A stretch of 64,000 nt of DNA from JAOAFZ01 sp964412815. Its GTDB lineage: Bacteria > Patescibacteriota > Microgenomatia > UBA1406 > GWC2-37-13. Position numbers and translations under genes: made by a program. The stretch spans positions 30,702 to 94,701 of the forward strand of contig CAYPQF010000014.1 of NCBI GenBank assembly GCA_964412815.1. The letters run 5' to 3'. The notes beneath the pieces are model-generated. The model was not told where the DNA came from. It searched no databases and saw nothing but the letters and a program-made list of their open reading frames with translations. Shown here piece by piece: positions 52,105 through 59,628 of this stretch. Each line of letters starts with the position of its first letter. Positions within the stretch are counted from its first letter, which is position 1.

Positions 52105-52320
52105 ATGAATAACGTTTTATTGATTCTTAATATTATATTATCGATTGTGATCGTTGCACTTATCCTGCTGCAAGGCAGAGGAGCAGGTCTGGGAAGTGCA
52201 TGGGGCGGTGGAGGTGAAGGGTTTCAAACACGCCGCGGTGTGGAAAAGATAACACTTCGCTTAACCGTTATCTGTATTATCTGCTTTTTCATAGTTTCGG
52301 CCTTGAATTTTATTCTTTAA
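52105..52320 (+). CDS. secG: Preprotein translocase subunit SecG
   Basis: A 71-residue membrane protein with two helices (LLILNIILSIVIVALILLQG and LRLTVICIICFFIVSALNF). Between them lies the conserved cytoplasmic loop RGAGLGSAWGGGGEGFQTRRG, which resembles the glycine-rich loop of SecG. TATAAT at 52074-52079 overlaps the uvrC stop and gives a leader of about 20 bases. It forms a unit with the solute-binding protein gene, which starts three bases after it. Confidence 0.93.
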   Translation: MNNVLLILNIILSIVIVALILLQGRGAGLGSAWGGGGEGFQTRRGVEKITLRLTVICIICFFIVSALNFIL

Positions 52321-52323
52321 TAC

Positions 52324-53691
52324 ATGAAGGCGTTTGATCGCAAGTCATTCCGGTATTTTTACTGGATAAGTATTGCGTTTCTCAAAAAGAATGCACAGCT
52401 TATACTCTTAAGCTTTCTTGCCGGCGTAATCGGGATCGTTACGATCGTCTCGGTCTCTCCTTACTTTATCAAAGTACTGACTACCGAAAAGTATGTAGTG
52501 GGTATCGCCGGTTCATTTGATGTCAATAATCCTCCGGCAGAAGTGGTCTCAAAAATCTCCAACAGTCTGGTATTTATTAACGAAAAGGGTGAGATTATCC
52601 CGCTGCTTGCTGAATCGTGGGAACAGCTTGACGATGGCAAACAGTACCGGTTCACGCTCAAGAAAGGCCTGACCTGGGGTGATGGAAAAGACTTTACAGC
52701 GCACGATCTGAAGTATAACTTTACCGATGTAAAAGTCGAGGTACCTGATGACCACGTTATCATCTTTAAGCTAAAGGAGCCGCTGCCGGTCTTTCCCACG
52801 TACCTGACAACGCCCGTAGTTAAGTTTCCACTGCACGGTGTAGCAGGACTCTATAATGTCGAGCGTGTACGTTCCAGATATGGCAAACTGACCGAAGTTC
52901 ATCTTACGCCAAACCGTCCGAACTATCCGATCTATATCTACAAGTTCTACGATAACGAGACCAAGCTTATTAACGCCTACAAAAAGGGTGAAATCACCGA
53001 GTTCTCGACAACCAAAAAAAATATTGCCGAGCTCTTTAATACCTGGAAAAATACATCTATTGAACGTTCTGTCGACTATACGCAGTTATTAGCGCTGTTC
53101 TTTAATATGAATAACCCACTGTTGCAGGAGAAAGATGTTCGTGAAGCCATTGCCATGTCCATCCCCAAAGAACTCCTGACCGAACAGGGGCAGGAAGCAT
53201 ATGGACCAATTCCTCCTATCTCCTGGGCGTATAACAGCGAGATTAAACAAACTCCCTATAATCCGGAACTGGCAGAAAAACTGTTTGAACAATACAAAAA
53301 TGGATCTGACTCTGCCAAACTAAAACTGAGTACCTTCTTTGATTATCTTTCAACCGCTGATTCAATTAAGGACTCAATCAGCAATATCGGAATTGACGCT
53401 GATGTCACGGTCTTTTCACCCAATGAACTTGACTCTTTCGATATGCTGCTAGCATTCTGGAAAGTCCCCCAAGACCCCGATCAGTATTTTTACTGGCATT
53501 CAACCCAGGAACAGGGGAATATTGCCAACTACAAGAATGTCCGTATCGACAAACTGCTCGAAGACGGGCGGAGTACCATCAATCAAAAAGAACGGAAAGA
53601 AATCTATGATAATTTCCAGCGGGTTATCGCCGATGATCTCCCCGCATTCTTTATGTACCATCCATACGTGTACACAATAAAACGGAAATAA
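52324..53691 (+). CDS. Membrane-anchored ABC transporter solute-binding protein (SBP family 5)
   Basis: The 455-residue protein has an N-terminal hydrophobic anchor (LILLSFLAGVIGIVTIVSV, about residues 29-47) and then the extracytoplasmic binding domain: LVFINEKGEIIPLLAESWEQ, YRFTLKKGLTWGDGKDFTAHD and the C-terminal IYDNFQRVIADDLPAFFMYHP. This is the oligopeptide/nickel-type family 5, somewhat short because of a compressed middle. No permease or ATPase gene lies nearby. It is likely to bind peptides or a similar nutrient; the transporter partner is elsewhere. Confidence 0.85.
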   Translation: MKAFDRKSFRYFYWISIAFLKKNAQLILLSFLAGVIGIVTIVSVSPYFIKVLTTEKYVVGIAGSFDVNNPPAEVVSKISNSLVFINEKGEIIPLLAESWEQLDDGKQYRFTLKKGLTWGDGKDFTAHDLKYNFTDVKVEVPDDHVIIFKLKEPLPVFPTYLTTPVVKFPLHGVAGLYNVERVRSRYGKLTEVHLTPNRPNYPIYIYKFYDNETKLINAYKKGEITEFSTTKKNIAELFNTWKNTSIERSVDYTQLLALFFNMNNPLLQEKDVREAIAMSIPKELLTEQGQEAYGPIPPISWAYNSEIKQTPYNPELAEKLFEQYKNGSDSAKLKLSTFFDYLSTADSIKDSISNIGIDADVTVFSPNELDSFDMLLAFWKVPQDPDQYFYWHSTQEQGNIANYKNVRIDKLLEDGRSTINQKERKEIYDNFQRVIADDLPAFFMYHPYVYTIKRK

Positions 53692-53744
53692 CAGGAGCTA
53701 CTCACAAATAGAGAAACACCTGCTATAATAGATATTTCCTTAAT

Positions 53745-53840
53745 CAACGGATCGCACTTTTTTTTAACTACAGCCGGGGTGGCCGACCAATGGGGAGTGC
53801 CACAACGGATCGCACTTTTTACAACTACAGCCGGGGTGGC
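53745..53840 (+). repeat. Tandem duplication of a tRNA-Leu 5' end
   Basis: A segment beginning CAACGGATCGCAC at 53745-53783 recurs at 53803-53840. Each copy has a T run, then ACTACAGCCGGGGTGGC, so the first copy carries the first 11 bases of tRNA-Leu but then diverges. It appears to be a broken tRNA copy left by a duplication. A TATAAT at 53724-53729 upstream is the likely promoter. Confidence 0.75.
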
Positions 53841-53910
53841 GAAATGGCAGACGCGCACGCTTGAGGGGCGTGTGGGGCAACCCGTGGAGGTTCAAGTCCT
53901 CTCCTCGGCA
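53830..53910 (+). tRNA. tRNA-Leu (anticodon GAG)
   Basis: Acceptor GCCGGGG pairs with CCTCGGC (one G-U), the anticodon stem CACGC/GCGTG encloses TTGAGGG with anticodon GAG, an extended variable arm (GGGGCAACCC) is present, and the T arm is GGAGG-TTCAAGT-CCTCT. CCA is not encoded. It lies after a duplicated fragment of its own 5' end. Confidence 0.93.
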
Positions 53911-53979
53911 CAAACTTCTTTGTATTCTTCTCCTTCTCCTCTATAATAAATAGCAGCAGTACATAGTTATGTTGCATTT

Positions 53980-55122
53980 ATGAGTACCAAAAAACATCGT
54001 TCACCACATCCACCGTTGTGGCTCTTACTGGGAGCGCTTCTTTCACCGATCGTTTTGGTATTTCTGATTAGTATCGCGGTTAGTAGCGATATTCGTACCT
54101 TTCTGACCCGCGCAAGCGAGGACGTGTTTAATACGGCTCCTACGATGAAACAGAAAAACTTACGGGTTGATGAACCCACGTTTCAGGGTATCGAGGCATC
54201 AAATACGCCGCAACCCTCTCGCAGACCCACCCAAGAACCATCAACGGTGTCAGTAACGCCGGTTCCTATATTGACTGCCCAGCCCGCAGCTCAGGTCTGC
54301 CGTATTGATTCACAGATGAAAAACAACTGCAAATGTCCTGATATGCAGGGATTAAAGTGTAATGGGGAAGAAACAGAAGGCATCGGAAACTTCTACTGGA
54401 TTAACGAATCTTGGAATGACCGACCCCCAACAGAACCGGAAGGGTTCTATCTTCCGGTAAAGAGCAGATGGATATACGGCATGAAAAAAGCAGAATACGA
54501 AGCAAAAAAAGCACAACCAAACTGTACCGAGTGGTGTATTGGAAAACCGGTAATATATCTCTATCCGACCAAACCGATGATGATTGATGTTGAGGTTGAA
54601 GTACCGGGGCGAATCTATATCTCAGACCCGGAGTATCCTGAGGGCGGCTGGAAGAAGGTCTTTGCTCAACCAGACGGCACGTTGCTCTACCAGGGAAAGT
54701 ACTATCGTGATCTCTATTATGAGACAGACCTGGATACCGGACTCCGCACGCCTACCAATGGAATCCTGCTTCGCAAAGAAGAGCTGGCAGTCAAACTAAA
54801 GGAATATACCATGCGGTTAGGGTTATCAGACTTTGAGAGTGATGAATTTAATGAGTACTGGGTACCACAGCTTAGAGAGCTGAACTCACCGTACATACTA
54901 TTCTCAATTCTCGATGAGGATGAGAAAGAGCGTATTGACACCGTATATATTACTCCAAAGCCGGATACATTTATTGCCTTTATTGCGTACTTCAAACCAG
55001 TCTATACGTGGTATCAACCTGCACCACTTCGCTTACCTGATACACCACCGGAACGGATCGGATACACGGCAGTGGAATGGGGAGGGACTATCGATACCGG
55101 AGCGATTCAAGCAATTCAATAA
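53980..55122 (+). CDS. Membrane-anchored protein with KPVIYLYP motif
   Basis: A 380-residue protein with an N-terminal transmembrane helix (PPLWLLLGALLSPIVLVFLI), a Pro/Thr-rich linker, a Cys-rich stretch (CRIDSQMKNNCKCPDMQG and CTEWC), and a domain opening IGKPVIYLYPTKPMMIDVEV. By recollection, the KPVIYLYP domain is frequent in CPR bacteria; I know no function. The C-terminal part is beta-rich with PYILFSILDEDEKERID. Its 3' end overlaps the convergent gene by 35 bases. Confidence 0.75.
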   Translation: MSTKKHRSPHPPLWLLLGALLSPIVLVFLISIAVSSDIRTFLTRASEDVFNTAPTMKQKNLRVDEPTFQGIEASNTPQPSRRPTQEPSTVSVTPVPILTAQPAAQVCRIDSQMKNNCKCPDMQGLKCNGEETEGIGNFYWINESWNDRPPTEPEGFYLPVKSRWIYGMKKAEYEAKKAQPNCTEWCIGKPVIYLYPTKPMMIDVEVEVPGRIYISDPEYPEGGWKKVFAQPDGTLLYQGKYYRDLYYETDLDTGLRTPTNGILLRKEELAVKLKEYTMRLGLSDFESDEFNEYWVPQLRELNSPYILFSILDEDEKERIDTVYITPKPDTFIAFIAYFKPVYTWYQPAPLRLPDTPPERIGYTAVEWGGTIDTGAIQAIQ

Positions 55123-55717
55123 AGATCTGTTCAGCTTCCTGATCTGCCTCTTCGGCTTGATACTGATAAAAAACGGTGAATTCATTCCCGTCTTCCTGCA
55201 GGATCACGGCTCTATTTTGAATCATCACGGGTTCGGTAGTGACAAAGTTAAGATACTCAGCTTGATAGGCAGAGGTAATACGACTATTTGCATTTTTTAG
55301 GGCGTCATACGCTTCATATCCTGCATAGCGCTGAGAAACAGAGACATACTCAAGATCCTCCAGCGGGCGTGCATAAGAAATCTGAATACGGGGAAAGGCT
55401 GTTACATCGGTCTCCGAAGCTGGCTGCATCCATATGACATCCGTTTCGGTAGAGTTTACGACCCACCAGGTTTCGGGTGCCAGAAAGAGGAGTGTTTTAA
55501 ACTGATGCCAGGTACCATCCCGGAGGGTCTGTAGCGGTTCAGATTGCACCGGTGGAATGACGGTGATTGCAGACGATGGTTGTTCCGGAGATAGAGTAGG
55601 AGTGGGAGCAACGGTGCCGGAAGAAGGTCTATTCTGTGTGACTGAGAAGAACACATACATCACGATAAGAATAAGCAGTAATCCAATAGCGGCGATAACT
55701 CCTGCGGTTCGATTCAT
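55088..55717 (-). CDS. Membrane-anchored hypothetical protein
   Basis: A 209-residue protein with an N-terminal transmembrane helix (AAIGLLLILIVMYVFFSVT), a Pro/Ser/Thr-rich linker, and a C-terminal extracytoplasmic domain (PETWWVVNSTETDVIWMQP, LQEDGNEFTVFYQYQAEE) that looks like the small sensor-type or PsbP/Mog1-like folds. That resemblance is weak. It overlaps the KPVIYLYP gene tail to tail. Function unknown. Confidence 0.7.
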   Translation of the reverse strand: MNRTAGVIAAIGLLLILIVMYVFFSVTQNRPSSGTVAPTPTLSPEQPSSAITVIPPVQSEPLQTLRDGTWHQFKTLLFLAPETWWVVNSTETDVIWMQPASETDVTAFPRIQISYARPLEDLEYVSVSQRYAGYEAYDALKNANSRITSAYQAEYLNFVTTEPVMIQNRAVILQEDGNEFTVFYQYQAEEADQEAEQIFIELLESLRYR

Positions 55718-55740
55718 GTATTCACAGTATACTGCACTAC

Positions 55741-56172
55741 TCAGGGTAAAATCCTGTCGATTTCAAGTGCTGCTTCTACCATCTCCATACAGTATTCTAG
55801 CGACTTGAGAGATCTTGCTTCTGCCAGAGTATACCATCCATGGGCATCAGCTTCATCGTTTAACACCACCTCCGCGGCATCGTCGACGGTACAAAGAAAG
55901 GGAATAAGGATTCCCTGCCACACATTATTTCGGACAGGGGCAGGAATGAAGGGGATAATGGTTTTTATCCTGGCAGCAAGGTTGACTTCTTCGCGTACTT
56001 CCCGGATGACTGCCTGCTCAGGTGTTTCACCAAACTCAAGTGCTCCACCGGGCAGTTGCCAGAAATGATGTGTATCTGAGTCTTCCGGGTCCTGTTCTAC
56101 CCGGCGCGTAAACAAGAACGCATCACCTCTTTTGATGACTGCAATAACCACAGTCTGAATTATCTTACTCAT
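55741..56172 (-). CDS. Nudix hydrolase
   Basis: A 143-residue Nudix enzyme. The Nudix box runs GGALEFGETPEQAVIREVRE with the following EVNL, matching G-x5-E-x7-R-E-U-x-E-E-x-G/N-U. The preceding DTHHFWQLPGGALEF is typical of family members acting on nucleotides; the exact substrate cannot be told. Its ATG begins with the A of the CCA that ends tRNA-Arg, so it sits directly downstream of a tRNA cluster with no room for a leader. Confidence 0.9.
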   Translation of the reverse strand: MSKIIQTVVIAVIKRGDAFLFTRRVEQDPEDSDTHHFWQLPGGALEFGETPEQAVIREVREEVNLAARIKTIIPFIPAPVRNNVWQGILIPFLCTVDDAAEVVLNDEADAHGWYTLAEARSLKSLEYCMEMVEAALEIDRILP

Positions 56173-56248
56173 GGCGATCCCGGCGTGACTCGAACACGCA
56201 ACCTACTCCTTAGAAGGGAGTTGCTCTATCCAGTTGAGCTACGGGACC
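56172..56248 (-). tRNA. tRNA-Arg (anticodon UCU)
   Basis: Read on the minus strand: acceptor GGTCCCG with CGGGATC (one G-U), anticodon stem ACTCC/GGAGT with loop CTTCTAA, anticodon TCT, and a T arm GCGTG-TTCGAGT-CACGC. After discriminator G the DNA reads CCA. This CCA ends inside the ATG of the Nudix gene. The other tRNA genes in this window do not encode CCA, so the match may be chance. Confidence 0.93.
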
Positions 56249-56330
56249 TGGATGTGCACGGCTCCGGAATATAGCTCTCATATCCCAGGATCTGGAGGTC
56301 CGGAGGCCAGTTGCCCGAACGAAAAAAATG

Positions 56331-56403
56331 AGCCGCCTGTCGGACTTGAACCGACGACCCACGCTTTACAAAAGCGTTGCTCTACCAACTGAGCTAAGGC
56401 GGC
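56331..56403 (-). tRNA. tRNA-Thr (anticodon UGU)
   Basis: Minus-strand cloverleaf: acceptor GCCGCCT with AGGCGGC, anticodon stem ACGCT/AGCGT around TTTGTAA, anticodon TGT, and a T arm GTCGG-TTCAAGT-CCGAC. Discriminator T; CCA not encoded. Five bases separate it from tRNA-Leu, so the three tRNA genes are probably co-transcribed. Confidence 0.95.
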
Positions 56404-56408
56404 TGGGG

Positions 56409-56491
56409 TGCCTCGGGTGGGAGTCGAACCCACACGCCGGTAAAGGCACTGGATTTTAAGTCCAGCGTGTCTGCCATTCCACCACCAAGGC
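56409..56491 (-). tRNA. tRNA-Leu (anticodon UAA)
   Basis: Minus-strand cloverleaf of the long-variable-arm class: acceptor GCCTTGG with CCGAGGC (one G-U), anticodon stem TGGA/TCCA around CTTAAAA with anticodon TAA, variable arm TGCCTTTACCGGCG, T arm GTGGG-TTCGACT-CCCAC. Discriminator A; CCA not encoded. It is the first of the tRNA cluster. Confidence 0.95.
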
Positions 56492-56522
56492 AACTGCACA
56501 AGAAACAGTATCAGAAATTATA

Positions 56523-57509
56523 TCAAACGAATGGCTCCTGTTGAACCTCATTTTGCAACAGGGAGATCTTAATATGTTTAAGGGCCTGAGGCGTCAGGAC
56601 ACGGCCGCGAGAAGTTTTCTTTACAAATCCAATCTGGATGAGATACGGCTCGATATATTCTTCGATGGTGCGTTTATCCTCAGAGAGAGATGAAGCCAGG
56701 GTCTCAATACCGATAGGGCTGTTCTGAAATTTTGCACCAATCACCTGAAGATACTGTATATCCAACTCAGTTAATCCCATGCCGTCAATATCCAATAATT
56801 CGAACAGTTTACGGATTACTGTTTCGTCGATTACGGCATGACCATCAACTTCTACAATGTCCCGGGCTCGCTTGATAATACGGTTTGCCAGACGCGGGGT
56901 ACGACGGGCACGACGGGCAATCTCCTGTGCTGCTGCATCCGTGATCTGTATCTGCATCAGATCCGCGGAGCGCTTTACGATGTTAACCATCTCTTCATCA
57001 GAATAAAAGTCCAGACGAAGCAGCAGTCCAAAGCGGTCACGAAGCGGAGCTGAAATCATTGCCAGTTTGGTAGTAGCTCCTACAATCGTGATTTTAGGAA
57101 TGGGGAGACGAACCGTACGGGCGGCAGGACCTTTTCCAATAATGACGTCCAGATGATATTCTTCCAGTACCGGATAGAGCATTTCTTCTACGGGACGCGG
57201 CATGCGGTGAATTTCATCGATAAAAAACACATCATTGTCTTTTAAGTTAGTCAAAATGGCTGCAAGATCGCCCGTTTTTTGCAGCGCAGCGCCAGTGGTA
57301 ACACGCAGTTCGCCATTCAACTCATGAGCAATAATACTCGAAAGTGTTGTTTTTCCAATACCTGGTGGTCCATAGAACAGAAGGTGTTCCGTTGCCTCAC
57401 CACGATTCTTCACCGCATCCAAAAAGACACGGAGCGTTTTAACGGCCTGTTCTTGACCGACATATTGCTTGAGCGATTTGGGACGAAACTGTGTACTATC
57501 TACTGACAT
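56523..57509 (-). CDS. ruvB: Holliday junction branch migration ATPase RuvB
   Basis: RuvB is the AAA+ motor that moves Holliday junctions with RuvA. The 328-residue protein has Walker A LFYGPPGIGKTTLSSIIAHE, Walker B NDVFFIDEIHRMPR, sensor 1 TIVGATTKLAMIS and the arginine finger in SAPLRDRFG, with the C-terminal winged helix (SEDKRTIEEYIEPYLIQIGF). TATAAT lies eight bases before the ATG on the minus strand (57518-57523), so it has its own leaderless-type promoter even though ruvA is upstream. Confidence 0.98.
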   Translation of the reverse strand: MSVDSTQFRPKSLKQYVGQEQAVKTLRVFLDAVKNRGEATEHLLFYGPPGIGKTTLSSIIAHELNGELRVTTGAALQKTGDLAAILTNLKDNDVFFIDEIHRMPRPVEEMLYPVLEEYHLDVIIGKGPAARTVRLPIPKITIVGATTKLAMISAPLRDRFGLLLRLDFYSDEEMVNIVKRSADLMQIQITDAAAQEIARRARRTPRLANRIIKRARDIVEVDGHAVIDETVIRKLFELLDIDGMGLTELDIQYLQVIGAKFQNSPIGIETLASSLSEDKRTIEEYIEPYLIQIGFVKKTSRGRVLTPQALKHIKISLLQNEVQQEPFV

Positions 57510-57566
57510 AGAGAATCATTATACCCTGCGCAGAGAACTCTGCGCCGGATGTATCAGAACTGAAAA

Positions 57567-58136
57567 TTATTTTGTTAAGAGTTGAATCCCCTGGGTAATC
57601 CGGGATTCAAGCGGTGCTGATTTATCGATCTTACCAAGCACACTCCGGATATCTTTCGCGATAAAACCCAACGATTTGAGCGCGGACACAACCATCTCGT
57701 CATCTTCAGATAGATTCAGTGACTCCAGGGAGAAGTCTTTCTTCATCTTTGTTGAGAGCTCCAGTAACATCTTCATGGCTGTTTTTTTGCCGAGCCCGGG
57801 AATCCGGGTGAAATATTCCAGATTATTTGATTTAACCGCCTGTTCCAGACCGTGCGGATCGGTAAATGAAAGTGTATTAAACGCTGTTTTTGGACCTACT
57901 CCAGATACCGAGTGTAACAGGCTGAACAAATCCAGATGTTCCCGTGAGACAAAACCATACAGCACCAGTGCATCTTCACGCACATGCAGATAGGTATAGA
58001 CCGAGACCGGAGCCGGCAACACAAACGAAAAAAAAGAAGCGGGTAAAAACACACGATACGAAACTCCTCCCGATGTCTCAATCAGACCTTCCTGGCCAAT
58101 AATATCAGTTAACGTGCCGGTGATTTTTCCTATCAT
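57567..58136 (-). CDS. ruvA: Holliday junction DNA helicase subunit RuvA
   Basis: RuvA binds the four-way junction and recruits RuvB. The 189-residue protein has the N-terminal OB fold (MIGKITGTLTDIIGQEG, VYTYLHVREDALVLYGF), two helix-hairpin-helix motifs (VSGVGPKTAFNTL and IPGLGKKTAMKML) and a C-terminal RuvB-binding domain (MVVSALKSLGFIAKDIR). It starts three bases after the enolase-like gene, so the two are in one transcript. Confidence 0.97.
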   Translation of the reverse strand: MIGKITGTLTDIIGQEGLIETSGGVSYRVFLPASFFSFVLPAPVSVYTYLHVREDALVLYGFVSREHLDLFSLLHSVSGVGPKTAFNTLSFTDPHGLEQAVKSNNLEYFTRIPGLGKKTAMKMLLELSTKMKKDFSLESLNLSEDDEMVVSALKSLGFIAKDIRSVLGKIDKSAPLESRITQGIQLLTK

Positions 58137-58139
58137 ACA

Positions 58140-59558
58140 TTACGATTTCTGTTCCGGCGGAGCGGGAACTGCTGGAGTGGTAGGCACAGAAGGGGTCGTC
58201 GGGACACCAGGATTTGCCGTGGTAGCCGGAGATGGTGCCGGTGGAGCAGTCTGCGGCTGTGTCGCTGATGGTGCTTGAGCCGCTGGAGTGGCGGGTGCCT
58301 GCATCAGAGCCTGCTGTTCAATCTTTAAGAGACGATTGTATTTTGCAATCCGTTCCCCCTGAGACGGTGCTCCAAACTTAATAAAGTCCGCCTGCATTGC
58401 CATTGCAAAATCAGCCAGAAAATCGTCATCGGTATCCCCACGATCTGAGGAGATGATGTACGGCATCTCTTTCTGACGCGCCTTGAAAATCATCTTAAAC
58501 GTATCGATAATGGTGCCACAATACACCGGTTTGATAACCATCGCGGTGATCGTTTTATCATGTTCGAGTTCTTCGAGAATCTCAATCTTTTCTCCAATGT
58601 ATTTATGACCTACCACATAGATCTGCTCCCCCAGATTTACAAACATTTTTTTCCATCCGTCAACATCTTCTGCCGGAAATGGATCTTCGACCATTAACAC
58701 AGAGTATTTACCGATAATTTCTGCCAGATAATTATAAAATTCGTTTGGAGGGAGGGTAGTCGGACGGTCTTTGATGGAGTACTTTCCATGAATGAAAAAG
58801 TTTTTGGAGTTGATCGTCAGTCCCATAAACAAATGTTTGCCCAGCTTCATTCCTTTTCGCTGAATCGTATCCAGAATTGACTCGATCATCTCATTGTTAC
58901 TGTTCCGATTCGGGATCATCTCCCCATAGGCATTCTTGGAGTACTCAACCTGATTCTGATCAAACATACTCTGCATACTGTGGTAGATATCCGTGCACAG
59001 TTCAAATGCCTGACTGAACTGAAGAGAAGATGATGGGATAAGTTCAAACGATTCGAATTCTGCGTGTTTTCCTCCAGCAAGCATTCCTACCGCGGGTGTG
59101 GGAATTTTTTCCAGTGGAATCGGTTGCTTGGTTAGTTGGGAGTAGAGCTGGTTCAGGTATTTGTAGAGCGGCATATTTAACGAATAGGCACCTGCTTTTG
59201 CAAAAACCTGTGAAACAGCCAGCATCGTATTTACCCCAAGTTTACTTTTATCTTCTGTACCATCCGAGGAGCTGAGCCACTGATCAACCTGAAGCTGATT
59301 TACGGGAGATGCATTTGCCAGTCGCGGGGCAATTACCTGATTAATCAGCTTGACGGCTCCTTTTACACCCAGTCCCTGATAATGCTGCATATCGTGGTCG
59401 CGCTGCTCGCGGAGACCATAGGTATTGATAACATTATCCGTCGAGACACTTGAAGTCAGTTTCATGCCGTTGGAAAGAGTAATCTCGGTTTCAATAGTGG
59501 GGTTACCGTTGGAGTCAGTAATTTCGTACGCTACCAGTCGTTGAACCGTAATCGGCAT
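58140..59558 (-). CDS. Enolase homologue with degenerate active site and Pro-rich tail
   Basis: The 472-residue protein follows enolase along its length: SNGNPTIETEI, DGTEDKSKLGVNTMLAVS, PTPAVGMLAGGKHAEFESFE, VEDPF, VIKPVYCGT and IKFGAPSQGERIAKYNRLLK. By comparison with E. coli enolase as I remember it, several catalytic positions are lost: the GAST loop, the GDEGG glutamate region, metal ligands (GDD replaced by GHK; AMDCAA replaced by GLTINS) and the His of SHRSGE (SSDRGD). Both catalytic Lys look kept. About 60 Pro/Ala/Thr-rich residues form the tail. A non-catalytic role is likely; the true enolase may be elsewhere. Confidence 0.85.
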   Translation of the reverse strand: MPITVQRLVAYEITDSNGNPTIETEITLSNGMKLTSSVSTDNVINTYGLREQRDHDMQHYQGLGVKGAVKLINQVIAPRLANASPVNQLQVDQWLSSSDGTEDKSKLGVNTMLAVSQVFAKAGAYSLNMPLYKYLNQLYSQLTKQPIPLEKIPTPAVGMLAGGKHAEFESFELIPSSSLQFSQAFELCTDIYHSMQSMFDQNQVEYSKNAYGEMIPNRNSNNEMIESILDTIQRKGMKLGKHLFMGLTINSKNFFIHGKYSIKDRPTTLPPNEFYNYLAEIIGKYSVLMVEDPFPAEDVDGWKKMFVNLGEQIYVVGHKYIGEKIEILEELEHDKTITAMVIKPVYCGTIIDTFKMIFKARQKEMPYIISSDRGDTDDDFLADFAMAMQADFIKFGAPSQGERIAKYNRLLKIEQQALMQAPATPAAQAPSATQPQTAPPAPSPATTANPGVPTTPSVPTTPAVPAPPEQKS

Positions 59559-59628
59559 ATGAAGCTATATTTGTAATCAGATACATCATAGGCGAATTCA
59601 AGGTAAAATGCAAGCGTACCCCTGAATA

